Position numbers and translations under genes: made by a program. From the NCBI RefSeq assembly GCF_001982615.1, contig NZ_MLCO01000001.1, positions 1 to 64,000 on the forward strand: a stretch of DNA of 64,000 nucleotides. The letters are read 5' to 3'. The DNA is from Teichococcus deserti. Lineage in GTDB: Bacteria > Pseudomonadota > Alphaproteobacteria > Acetobacterales > Acetobacteraceae. The notes beneath the pieces were generated by a model that saw only the letters and a program-made list of their open reading frames with translations, was not told the origin of the DNA and did no database searches. This document shows positions 52,879 to 61,122 of this stretch, piece by piece; position 1 is the first letter of the stretch, and each line of letters opens with the position of its first letter.

Positions 52879-53760
52879 ATGAACTTGACGCCGCGCGAGA
52901 TGGCGCTGTTCCGCCAGGTCATGGAGCTGGGTGGGGTGACCGCGGCGGCGGCGGCGCTGAACATCTCGCAGCCCGCCGTCAGCAAGATGCTGCAACAGGC
53001 GGAGGATCGGCTGGGCTTCCGGCTGTTCCTGCGTCAGCGGAAGCGGCTGGTGCCGACCTCCGAGGCGCTGTCGCTGTTCCCCGAGGTGGTCGGCGCGCTG
53101 GCGGGCATCGAGCTGGTGCAGCGGCTGAGCCGCGACCTGCGCGAAGGACGCGGCGGGCTGCTCAGTCTCGCGGTGACGCCCACCCTGGCGCATGGGCTCG
53201 CCCCGCGGCTGGTCCGGCAGTTCCGCCAGGCGCATCCGGACGTGTCACTCTCGCTGCGCGCCCATCCGCTGCAGGAGGTCATCCGGCTGGTGATCGACCA
53301 TCGGGTGGAGCTGGGCCTGGTCATGGGCCCGGTCGGCGATTCCAGCGTCATGGTACGCGACCTGGCCGAGCGGGAACTGGGATGCGTATTGCCGCCCGGT
53401 CATCACCTGGCCGGGCGCGCGGCGCTGACGGCGCAGGATCTGGCGGCGGAGACGTTGATCTGCGTCGCGCCCCACCAGCCGGTGCGGGTCCTGCTGCAGC
53501 ACGCCTTCGAGCAGGCCGGTCTGCCGCTGGCTGTCGCGATCGAGGTCTCGCAATCCTCGATCGCCTGTGCCTTGGCTGAAGAAGGCGCGGGCATCGCCGT
53601 GCTGGACGGCTTCGCGCTGATGTCGGCCCGAGCCCGCGGCGCCGAGGTCCGGCCCTTTCGGCCGCGCGTGGCGGTGCAGGCCAGGCTGCTGCAGTCGCGG
53701 CGACGGCCCCTGTCGAGGCAGGCAGAGGGGTTCGTCGACCTCGCAATGCGGGAGTTGTAG
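52879..53760 (+). CDS. LysR-family transcriptional regulator
   Basis: 293 aa from the second of two ATGs (52879), which has proper spacing to gagga; the first (52873) abuts it. Helix-turn-helix: 'PREMALFRQVMELGGVTAAA' and 'AALNISQPAVSKMLQQAEDR', then 'LFLRQRKRLVPTSEAL'. The effector domain has 'GLLSLAVTPTLAHGLAPRLV' and 'HRVELGLVMGPVG'. Divergent from the Bug-CoA transferase-Bug-SDR operon and very probably its regulator. Confidence 0.9.
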   Translation: MNLTPREMALFRQVMELGGVTAAAAALNISQPAVSKMLQQAEDRLGFRLFLRQRKRLVPTSEALSLFPEVVGALAGIELVQRLSRDLREGRGGLLSLAVTPTLAHGLAPRLVRQFRQAHPDVSLSLRAHPLQEVIRLVIDHRVELGLVMGPVGDSSVMVRDLAERELGCVLPPGHHLAGRAALTAQDLAAETLICVAPHQPVRVLLQHAFEQAGLPLAVAIEVSQSSIACALAEEGAGIAVLDGFALMSARARGAEVRPFRPRVAVQARLLQSRRRPLSRQAEGFVDLAMREL

Positions 53761-53904
53761 ATGGTCGTTTGGGTGGGGGGACACGCCCTCAGCCGCCTTC
53801 CTGGTCCAGGACACATAAGCGGACCTTGCTGAGGAGGTCGTGAGCTACTCGCTAACGATGGGATTGGGCTCAAGGCGAGGGGATTTGCGCGTCCTGGTTC
53901 TTGC

Positions 53905-54450
53905 TCAAACCTCTGGTGCGGCAAGGCTCAGCAACAGGGTGACCAGGCCACCCTCTTCCCCGGCCATCCTCGCTTCGGCAAGTTTGAACCGCCGCGTCTC
54001 CCTCTGATGCTGCTCGGGCCAGTTCACCAGTTGCCAGTTCACCCAGACTGGAAAAACTCGGACTTTGCAGAGCACCCTCCGCCCATCGTCGAAGCGCTTT
54101 TCGTGGGTGACCTCGCCGACAGCCTGCGGCGCCACCTTGCCGACCAGCCCGGCTTCCTCGGAAGCTTCTCTGGCGGCGAGATCATGGGGTGCCACCCTGA
54201 CTTCGGCCCAGCCCTTAAGCACCATTCCCTGCCCCGCATCGCGCGGGGTCTCAAGCATGACCATGATCTCCCTGTCACGAACCGGGAGCGGGAGCGCAGC
54301 GCACTGCCACCCCGGTCGCTGCTGCGGGGGCCTAGAGGGAGCTGCTTCGGCATTATGGGTGAAACGGCTTCGGTCTGGTTTCCACTGAACTGAGCACCAG
54401 TTGGCTTTCTTATCAACCAGATGGCACGTGCCGGCGTTGCAGGTCAGCAA
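53905..54450 (-). CDS. NUDIX hydrolase
   Basis: 181 aa. The NUDIX fold starts at 'QCAALPLPVRDREIMVMLET', and the NUDIX box ends in 'DLAAREASEEAGLVGK', with the metal-binding REASEEAG intact; the preceding loop 'LKGWAEVRVAPH' deviates from the usual glycine-rich 'PKGWP..G..P'. Later 'RVFPVWVNWQLVNWPEQHQR' and 'RRFKLAEARMAGEEGGLVTL' resemble diadenosine/diphosphoinositol polyphosphate hydrolases. The first ~45 residues are not family-like, so the true start is probably downstream of 54450. Confidence 0.75.
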   Translation of the reverse strand: MLTCNAGTCHLVDKKANWCSVQWKPDRSRFTHNAEAAPSRPPQQRPGWQCAALPLPVRDREIMVMLETPRDAGQGMVLKGWAEVRVAPHDLAAREASEEAGLVGKVAPQAVGEVTHEKRFDDGRRVLCKVRVFPVWVNWQLVNWPEQHQRETRRFKLAEARMAGEEGGLVTLLLSLAAPEV

Positions 54451-54468
54451 ACCTGAAGGATCACCACC

Positions 54469-54855
54469 ATGCGCCTGCGTCTGCTCACCGCCATCACCGG
54501 CGTGGCCCTGCTGGCCACCCCGCTGGCAGCCACCGCCCAGACCGCTCCTGCTGCCGGTACGCAGGCAGGCCTGCGGATCGAGGCCAATCAGATCCGTGCC
54601 AAGCAGCTGATGGACCGCGACGTCTACACCACCGATAACACGGAGATCGGCGAGGTCGAGGACTTGGTGATCGACCCCGCGAATGGCCGCATCGTCAGCG
54701 TCGTCATCGAGGTGGAGAACCGTCTCGGCCTCACCGACAAGTATGTGGCGGTGGACCTGAACCAGCTTCGCCTGACGCCGGGTGAGCGGCGGATCACCAT
54801 CGACATGACCCGCGACAACGTGCGCTCGCTGCGTGGGATTACCTACAACGACTGA
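54469..54855 (+). CDS. Exported PRC-barrel domain protein
   Basis: 128 aa, ATG after aaggatcacc. A Sec signal peptide (LLTAITGVALLATPLAATAQ) is followed by a single PRC-barrel: 'RAKQLMDRDVYTTDNTEIGE', 'VEDLVIDPANGRIVSVVIEV' and 'KYVAVDLNQLRL'. PRC-barrels occur in RimM and photosynthetic reaction centre H, and in many stress-related exported proteins. Divergent from the NUDIX gene with only 18 bases between the annotated starts. Confidence 0.82.
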   Translation: MRLRLLTAITGVALLATPLAATAQTAPAAGTQAGLRIEANQIRAKQLMDRDVYTTDNTEIGEVEDLVIDPANGRIVSVVIEVENRLGLTDKYVAVDLNQLRLTPGERRITIDMTRDNVRSLRGITYND

Positions 54856-55008
54856 CGTCGGATGCTAGCGCCTCATGTGCTTGATCTCCATCGGGCGCGT
54901 GAGGCGCCTTGGGCCTAGGAGTTCCGGTTCGGCTGGAAGGCAGCGTGGCGGGTGCCGCTCCGGGAAGCCCCCGTTTGAGCAAGCTGGCTGCCGCGAGGTA
55001 GGCTCGAG

Positions 55009-55306
55009 ATGGAGCGCCTCGGCTATGCTCTGAAGATCCTGGAACCACTCATGAAGATGAATCGATTCGAGGGTCGTCTGCAGCGCCTCTGGGCATTGCA
55101 AGAAGACCTGGGCATCTTAAATGACACCGTTATTGTCAAGGCGCTCGCGAAGCGGCGGACCGTTTGTTGAACCGGAACTGGATCCCGCTGCGGCGTCGCT
55201 GGCGTCATGGGTAGAGGGGCGACAGACGGGTGCGCTCGACCGTCTCTATACCGCGTGGCGCGAATTCAAAGAAGCTCCGAAGCCGCTTATCGCCGCGCAG
55301 GCCTAG
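55009..55306 (+). pseudogene. CHAD domain C-terminal fragment (frameshifted)
   Basis: Two plus-strand pieces in different frames: 'GYALKILEPLMKMNRFEGRL' with 'LWALQEDLGILNDTVIVKAL' up to a TGA near 55168, then 'FVEPELDPAAASLASWVEGR' and 'LYTAWREFKEAPKP'. They align residue for residue with the end of the CYTH-CHAD protein at 39.3-40.8 kb, including the identical AWREFKEAPKP end. The rest of the gene is absent. Confidence 0.8.
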
Positions 55307-55523
55307 GCCGGATTGACATCCGGTCTGGTGACACCTTGCCACCCCCATTTTCGTCGGGCCTTGGCGGCGCTGATCGCTAAGCGGGCCGCTGGTTTCATAC
55401 AGTCGAGTCCAAGAAAGCCGGGCCGCTGGCGGATGGTTGATCCAGATGGTCGCGCCTTGAGCGACGTAATCTCAACGTGGCTTCAAGCGTTCTCCAGTGC
55501 ACGCACAACGCAGCGGAGAAAAC

Positions 55524-56819
55524 ATGTCGAGCCGCATTCTGCCAAGTCAACGTCGAGGGCTGCTTCAGATGGGAGGCGCCCTGACAGGCCTTCTTCTGGC
55601 CCGGCCTGCGGCGGGACAAACGGGCTATGCTCCGCCGACCGGAGTCGACACAGGCCACGTCACAGATGGCAAAGTCGAGTTTCCGAATTGGCGTGCGGCA
55701 GCCGATCCAAGTACCCCGCCACCGCCGGCTCCACTGCCACCGGCTCAGCGGGTGGGCTTCGCCATCGTTGGCCTCGGGCGTCTTAGCCTCGAGGAACTCC
55801 TGCCTGCATTTGCCGAATGTGGATTTGCCAAGCCCGCAGCGCTGGTCTCCGGGACGCCTGACAAGCTGCAGGCGGTGGCAAAGCAGTACGGCGTTCCTGA
55901 AGCCTCCTGCTATGACTACGCATCCTTCGACAGGCTTAGCGATAACCCGGACGTCAAAGCGGTCTACATCGTTCTGCCCAACGGTATGCATCGCGAGTAC
56001 GTCGAGCGCGCAGCTGCGGCGGGCAAACATGTCCTATGCGAGAAGCCGCTGGCGAATAACGCAGAAGAGGCCCGCGCCATGATAGCTGCCTGCGAGCGCG
56101 CGGCGGTGAAGCTGATGGTCGCTTATCGCATCCAGTACCAGCCGCACAACCTGGCGGCGCTGCGCATCATTCGGCGCGGTGACTTCGGGCGTCTGGTCGG
56201 CATGACGGCTGTGAATGTGCAGACCGTCGCCGCGAATGGCACTCAGCAGTGGCGGCACAAGAAGGCCATGGCGGGCGGCGGAGCTTTGCCGGATATCGGG
56301 CTCTACTGCCTGAACACGGCGCGCTTCCTGAGCGGTGAGGAGCCGGTCCAGGTCCATGCCAACCTGTTCAGCCCAGAAGGAGACGCACGCTACGCCGAGG
56401 TAGAGGAAACGGTCTCCTTTACCCTTCGCTTCCCTTCCGGCTTCATCGCCAACTGCTTCACCAGCTATGGCGCGCGTGACGACAAGTACCAGCGGTTAAA
56501 CCTTGCAGCGGCTACGATCGACATGCCGAATGCCTACAAATATCAGGGGCAGGAGCTTTATCTGGCGCGCAACCTGGACGGCCAGGATCAGCGGGGCGCC
56601 ATCATCCTCCCGCCGAAGAACCAGTTCGCGGAGGAAATCGACCACATGGCGCGATGCATCCTGCAGGACAGCCGCCCACGCACGCCCGGCGAAGAAGGGC
56701 TCCAGGATCACGTGGTGATGGAGGCCATCTATCGAAGCGCCGCCAGCGGCCAGCCAGTCACATTCCCGCCGCAGCCGCGCCGGGACATGTTCCGTTCTTT
56801 GCCCGACGGCATCCTGTGA
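55524..56819 (+). CDS. Periplasmic Gfo/Idh/MocA oxidoreductase, glucose-fructose oxidoreductase-like
   Basis: 431 aa; ATG 55524 after a gcggagaa site. A Tat leader ('SQRRGLLQMGGALTGLLLAR', then PAAG) exports it folded with its nucleotide, as in Zymomonas GFOR. Rossmann motif 'VGFAIVGLGRLSLEELLPAF', catalytic 'HVLCEKPLAN' (EKP), and 'GGALPDIGLYCLNTARFLSG' with the active-site Asp and Tyr. GFOR enzymes keep NADP bound and couple sugar oxidation to reduction of another sugar. No lactonase gene nearby. A hairpin follows the stop. Confidence 0.88.
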   Translation: MSSRILPSQRRGLLQMGGALTGLLLARPAAGQTGYAPPTGVDTGHVTDGKVEFPNWRAAADPSTPPPPAPLPPAQRVGFAIVGLGRLSLEELLPAFAECGFAKPAALVSGTPDKLQAVAKQYGVPEASCYDYASFDRLSDNPDVKAVYIVLPNGMHREYVERAAAAGKHVLCEKPLANNAEEARAMIAACERAAVKLMVAYRIQYQPHNLAALRIIRRGDFGRLVGMTAVNVQTVAANGTQQWRHKKAMAGGGALPDIGLYCLNTARFLSGEEPVQVHANLFSPEGDARYAEVEETVSFTLRFPSGFIANCFTSYGARDDKYQRLNLAAATIDMPNAYKYQGQELYLARNLDGQDQRGAIILPPKNQFAEEIDHMARCILQDSRPRTPGEEGLQDHVVMEAIYRSAASGQPVTFPPQPRRDMFRSLPDGIL

Positions 56820-56826
56820 AAGGAAG

Positions 56827-56852
56827 GAAGGCAGTCGGCTTTGACTGCCTTC
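56827..56852 (+). terminator. Hairpin after the Gfo/Idh gene
   Basis: Perfect 10-base stem (gaaggcagtc at 56827-56836 with gactgccttc at 56843-56852) and a 6-base loop, starting 8 bases after the stop codon. Followed by gccg rather than a T-run. Probably ends the Gfo/Idh transcript and separates it from the next gene, whose ATG is at 56901. Confidence 0.5.
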
Positions 56853-56900
56853 GCCGTAGCGGCAGGGGCAATCGGACGGACACGGCGCCGGAGACGCCTG

Positions 56901-57911
56901 ATGGCAGGTAGAACGGCGGATCCGGTCACCATCCGACAGGCAATTGGCAATCTGCTGCGGATGGCTACTGCCGACCTCGACGATGCTGCGAACTTGGTCC
57001 GAAGCGCGAGCGCAAGGAATGCGAGAACGCTCGTGCACGCCGCCGTTTTGAGAATGGGCGCCGCCCTGAGCACATCGGCCGTGGGCCGGTTTGATGGAGA
57101 AGGCGAGGCGCGCTGGCACGCGATCCCAGACCACTATCCTGCCATCGAAAAGCTGCGCGCGCTGGTAGCGGAAACAGGCTACCAGCCTGCACTTCAGGAC
57201 GATGGAAGTCCTCGGCAGCCTCTGAGCGCGGCCCTTGTCAACAAAGACATCAAAAGGGCAAAGGAGGCACTGGCCGAGCTCTGCCTTGCTTTCGATGTCG
57301 ACCTCGGGGGCTCGCGACCGGCTGTTCGCGCAGTGCCGCCAGAACCCAAGCAACCGTCGCCGCCGAAGGCGCCACCAGACAGATATGCCGAGGCCCAGAA
57401 GCAGCAGTCCCAGCGAGCCGGGCGGAAGGGACACGAGGAGCAATCCAATGTCGTAGAACTACGAGGCCGTAGGCCTCAGCAGTCCTCCTCGACCGGATCC
57501 AGGCGCCGCAATACGCCGTCTCGGGCGGGGCCGTCGCCTTTCAGGGCGAGGACAGCCTCGGGCCTGACCTCAAATGCGTTCTGGACCTTGATGGATCGAT
57601 GGGGCGTCGGGGATGGCAATGCACTGCGGCTGCTCGACCACGGGCGGGAGTTGACCTCGAAAGGCCAACGGCCTCGCTTCAAGCTGAGCTCGGACGAGGC
57701 CGGACTGCTTCAGGCGTTGCAGAACATTGAGGCCACATTGAACACCTTGGTCGAACAGTCATGGGCTTGGGTGAGCGCACCGCTTGCAGAGGCACCCTTC
57801 AAGGGCGCCCGGCCGATCGACTGGATCATCAAGCGCCGCCTGCCAGGTACCCGAGACTTATCCCAATACCTGCTGCAGAAAGCTTTGACAGCCTCGGTGG
57901 GACAAGGCTGA
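56901..57911 (+). CDS. Helical (HEPN-like) domain joined to MbcA/ParS antitoxin-like domain
   Basis: 336 aa from ATG 56901, chosen because a ggagacgcctg ribosome site precedes it and the terminator hairpin covers the earlier start. Residues ~1-135 are all-helical: 'DPVTIRQAIGNLLRMATADL', 'NARTLVHAAVLRMGAALSTS', 'HAIPDHYPAIEKLRALVAET'; the layout resembles HEPN domains but the Rx4-6H motif is not clear. Residues ~140-215 are a Pro/Gln/Arg-rich linker. Residues ~218-336 match the MbcA/ParS/Xre toxin-binding domain: 'AFWTLMDRWGVGDGNALRLL', 'LSSDEAGLLQALQNIEATLN', 'FKGARPIDWIIKRRLPGTRD' and a closing 'LSQYLLQKAL'. No RES toxin gene follows. A fusion of two former genes by decay cannot be excluded. 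Confidence 0.6.
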   Translation: MAGRTADPVTIRQAIGNLLRMATADLDDAANLVRSASARNARTLVHAAVLRMGAALSTSAVGRFDGEGEARWHAIPDHYPAIEKLRALVAETGYQPALQDDGSPRQPLSAALVNKDIKRAKEALAELCLAFDVDLGGSRPAVRAVPPEPKQPSPPKAPPDRYAEAQKQQSQRAGRKGHEEQSNVVELRGRRPQQSSSTGSRRRNTPSRAGPSPFRARTASGLTSNAFWTLMDRWGVGDGNALRLLDHGRELTSKGQRPRFKLSSDEAGLLQALQNIEATLNTLVEQSWAWVSAPLAEAPFKGARPIDWIIKRRLPGTRDLSQYLLQKALTASVGQG

Positions 57912-58309
57912 GGGCGGAAGATTCGAGGGGCTCTACTGCAGCGGCGGCCAAATCTCCGGCAGCAAGGCGCTGCCGTCTTAGATAAAAGCAGCCATGCTAG
58001 GTTAGAAGGCACTGCGCTCACTGCAGCGTTTAGGACGTGGCCTTGCCGCATGACCAAGTTTTGCGTCGTCAGCGCGCATCTCGCGAAGTTACCTTCATCA
58101 GTGGCGTCCGCTCGTACTGGAGAACATCCGAATGTTCGCCTGGGAGACGCCGGTAAACCGACGTGCAACCGCTTCATATGCGGTGCCTTCGCCTTGCTCG
58201 GCATGAACCTGATGGGCGATGACGATCAGTCCCTGCTAGGGGCGACGGACCTACTGCACGAAAAACAACACGCTGGCCCATCGCGGCGCCTCAACTGCCT
58301 TATCCTACC
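57912..58309. other. No recognisable gene
   Basis: A 90-codon plus-strand frame (58050-58322) and a longer minus-strand one lack motifs and ribosome sites. The place where a toxin partner of the ParS-like protein would be expected holds no RES, Fic or PIN-like sequence that I can see. Confidence 0.4.
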
Positions 58310-58429
58310 TTGGAATAAATGATGCTTCCGGCACGATCATGAGGCGTTATTTGTCGATACTGCCGCGGTAATGCTCTGCACCTGCGGTCCAGAGCTTTCC
58401 TCAAATTCCCAGGTTCGTGCATCGTCCAT
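58310..58429 (-). pseudogene. DUF4440/SnoaL-like protein N-terminal fragment
   Basis: From ATG 58429 (ribosome site agagga) the minus strand reads 'MDDARTWEFEESS', then in the next frame 'WTAGAEHYRGSIDK', a TAA, and 'RLMIVPEASFIPR'. This resembles the start of small NTF2-like proteins (typically 'FEESLWTG..EHYR..ID...LMVLP'). A one-base change after 'EES' and the in-frame stop break it, and nothing of the remaining ~100 residues is found. Confidence 0.4.
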
Positions 58430-58753
58430 GACGTGTCCTCTTGGTTGAAGCGTCTTCGTCAACGTGTGCTGCCGAGAATCGTGCCTGGCTGTCACCAACT
58501 GCACCTTGGACACGCGGGCCTTGGCGCAGTGAGCTGGCCATGATGGGGACTGCAGACCAGCTACCGGAGAATCAGCATTTGCTCAGCGCTGCACCGGTGC
58601 CGCGACCGTGAGAAAGATTGGCGGCTCGCGGTTCGCTGGCGATGGCCATGCCCGACCTCGGACGACGAGACAAACTCGGTCACCTATGCCCAACGACCAG
58701 ATCGTGCCGTGAGCTCAGCCTGTCGACGTGGCGAGAAGGGCCTTGGTGCCTAG
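58430..58753. other. No recognisable gene
   Basis: 324 bases with no supported open frame, repeat or RNA-like structure that I can identify. Confidence 0.4.
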
Positions 58754-59188
58754 TCAGACGGTGATCTCGCCCTGCTCCTCGCCGACCCAGTATCGAATAT
58801 GGCTGGCGTGAACTTTGATGAGGATAACACCCGGGGTGTCAATGCTCTGCGGGAACCAACGGTCAAGCTCCTCAGTCCAGTGGGCGGCGAATTCTGCCTT
58901 ATCCCTGATGAGCGTCGAATGACCCTTCACGGCGATGAAGATTGGAGTGCCTGCCAACAGCCCCTTCGAACCGGCATAGCTGAGGCTCGTAGCTGAATCG
59001 CGTTCGATCTCTGCGATCTTTGCGGAGGTGTCGTAGGCGAAGAAGTAGGCATCGCCTTGAAACTCGACATCGCGATTGTTGCTCATCGGGCGCGAGGTGA
59101 TGCCGCCCGTGACAGCCGTGGTCGACATCGTTGCGAAATCAATGTCGGCCATCATCTTGGACAAATCGGCGATCGTCGTCTTTGCCAT
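58754..59188 (-). CDS. Pyridoxamine 5'-phosphate oxidase-family (general stress) protein
   Basis: 144 aa, ATG 59188 after ggagaagacg. Split-barrel flavin-binding fold of the general-stress-protein-26 group: 'LSKMMADIDFATMSTTAVTG', 'GGITSRPMSNNRDVEFQGDA' and 'YFFAYDTSAKIAEIERDSAT', then 'IFIAVKGHSTLIRDKAEFAA' and 'FPQSIDTPGVILIKVHASHI'. Such proteins bind FMN or F420 but are not the vitamin B6 enzyme. Cytoplasmic, single gene. Confidence 0.87.
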   Translation of the reverse strand: MAKTTIADLSKMMADIDFATMSTTAVTGGITSRPMSNNRDVEFQGDAYFFAYDTSAKIAEIERDSATSLSYAGSKGLLAGTPIFIAVKGHSTLIRDKAEFAAHWTEELDRWFPQSIDTPGVILIKVHASHIRYWVGEEQGEITV

Positions 59189-59943
59189 CGTCTTCTCCAA
59201 TCTTCTTGATTTCCCCGCCTGCGGCCACGGCCATCAGGAGGCTATCAAGCAAGACGATTTGGGTGGCATCTGGTTTCCGCGCGCCTTGCCATCAGCGGCC
59301 CAACCGAGCAGATCCCCGACGATTTAGGACTTCATAGGACATTTTGCTTCTACCGCCCGGCGCTGAGGGCCATCAGGGGAGCTTGGCCTTCAGCTTCTGA
59401 GTGGACTTCAACGCCGTCCGCGGAAGCGGAGCATCTGCGCCGGTGAACACCTTCTGCGCGCCATGTGCGAAGGCTTGGGCCTGCGAGTTGGAATGCGACG
59501 ACACCACCTTCAGAGGTGCGGAAGCGCCGCCGAGCGTACCAACTTTGGCGCCGGTCGGGTTAGCGGGTTGAAGCAGGTGGCCGAAAGTTTCAAGCCCAGC
59601 ATTGAACTCACCCGCGCAGCGATCAGCCGGGCCAAAAGGCGGGAGTGCGGAGACATTTCCCAGAAGGCGTTGCAGATCGCGGTGGCCGCCCCCGTCACCG
59701 ACAGAGGCGCTCGCATGGAAGTCCGTCTCGATCTCCATCCAGACGCGTCACCCCGCAATGGCGGAAGTGGAACTGAGCTTCGGCGCAGTTCAGCATTTGG
59801 CCACAATACCCCTTGGTCCCGCAGGTGAAACCGGACCCGGAGAGCGGCGCCGGTGTCGACTGGCGGGGTGCGGCGGTCCGGCTGGAGGCACCGCCCAAGT
59901 GGCGCCAGTTCCAGGGAGCCTGGCGTTCATGCTCCGGCAGGGA
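59189..59943. other. No supported gene
   Basis: 755 bases with partly coding-like frames. A plus-strand piece at about 59560-59700 reads 'GLKQVAESFKPSIELTRAAI' and is helical, vaguely phasin-like, but has no start signal and breaks off. I leave it unassigned. Confidence 0.35.
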
Positions 59944-60360
59944 TCAAAGGCCAACATGGCACTCTCGAGCCTGAGCCTGTAGGCGGAGCACAACCAGGTC
60001 TCGATTGTACTGGGTGTAAACCCGCGCGGCCCCCCGCCGAACCATCTCCTGGTTCACGGTCAGAGCGCCAATGAACAGGGTGCCCGCTCTCCTGCCGTAG
60101 CGGTCCTTGCCCTGCACGTCGATGCGTCCATCCTTGCCGAAGGCAAACCCAGGCAGTCCCTGCTGAGCACGTGTGCCGTAGGGTTGGTGGCTCTCGGGTG
60201 CATCGATGCCAGCCAGTCGGATGCGCACCTGGCGTTCGTCAGCCGTCAGCAGGGTGAGGGTGTCACCATCGGCGCTTCGGACCACTCATCCGACAAACTC
60301 AGCGGCCTGGGAAGGCTCAGCGAGGAGGATAAGGATGAAGAGAAGGATCCGGGGGAGCAT
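59944..60360 (-). pseudogene. Thermonuclease (SNase-like) with a stop between leader and enzyme
   Basis: From ATG 60360 a signal peptide (MLPRILLFILILLAEPSQA) is followed by 'AEFVG' and a TGA at codon 25 (60288-60286), then in the same frame 'VVRSADGDTLTLL', 'RQVRIRLAGIDAPESHQPYG', 'KDRYGRRAGTLF' and 'VNQEMVRRGAARVYTQYNRD'. The catalytic Arg, Glu and Arg of staphylococcal-nuclease-like proteins are present. cga to tga would explain the break. The C-terminus also stops just before the usual 'GLW'. GTG 60285 could restart a cytoplasmic form. Confidence 0.75.
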
Positions 60361-61122
60361 CGTCCTGTGCATCGTAGTACACCGCGAGCTCTGCGCCGTC
60401 TCCCTGATGGCCAACATTGCGGAATGCGGCAGCAAGGGCGGTCCGCCGTAGAAGCGACATCTGCTGTCCGGCTGTCCACGTGGGGCAACAGGCGAGGGCT
60501 TCAGCGCGCAGGGTGGCGTGCGTTCAAAGTTGAGACGGTCACTTTCAGGCGTTATCCAATCCTGTGGCTACCAATCGATGACCGGCCGCATCCGGATTGC
60601 CCGAGCTAGCGCCTGGTGATGGCCCGGTGTTCTGGTCGCCGAGCGTCAGTGACCAAATCACTACACCACCCACCGATCCTCCTTCATGTCATCGTCCATA
60701 GCTGCCTCCGCGTCCTCAGGCGCCCCGATCTCCAAGCTGCCCCGGTGCCGTTGGCCGGAACAAGCGTCTGACCAAGGTTGTCAGCCGAGCAGAAGTCAGG
60801 CTCGTCCTCTAGGTCGATGAGCGGAGCGTCGAAGCCATCGAGCAGATCGATGAGCGGCTGGACAAGGGTCCCGATCTGGGTTCTCCGCGGAGCAGGGAGC
60901 TAGCTGCGCCAAACCTTGAGACAGTCCATTGCTGCGGCGCCTTGACTTCTAACGACATGTCCCTGCAACCCTGATGCGCAAGCCGCCTGCCTCGACACAC
61001 GAGGCAGGCGACACAGCCCTGACATCGACGCCGTTGCCAGCCTGTCAAGCAAGGTCCGACCGTGCCACCGCTGTGCTGGGTCACGCCTTGGCGGAGTTTA
61101 GCAAAGCGCCAGAGCTCGGTCC
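60361..61122. other. No recognisable gene
   Basis: 762 bases between the thermonuclease relic and the RTX gene. Apart from the hairpin at 60984-61010, I see no gene, repeat or motif. Confidence 0.4.
60984..61010 (-). terminator. Strong hairpin downstream of the RTX gene
   Basis: Perfect 11-base stem (60984-60994 with 61000-61010, cgcctgcctcg/cgaggcaggcg) and 5-base loop acaca, 112 bases past the RTX stop. No T-run on either side. Could be a transcript end or an mRNA-stabilising structure. Confidence 0.4.

Noticed and set aside
53348-53746. Minus-strand frame of 132 codons within the LysR gene
   Set aside because: Arg/Pro/Ala-rich antisense shadow without motif.
56496-57443. Minus-strand frame with a membrane-like start (LLVSLPPGSLGLLLLGLG)
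   Set aside because: The leucine-rich run is the antisense of the Pro/Gln/Arg linker of the ParS-like gene; the plus strand has the ribosome site and domains.
59463-59828. Possible phasin-like protein
   Set aside because: Helical pattern only, no start signal, no continuity into a full phasin, and the reverse strand is equally open.
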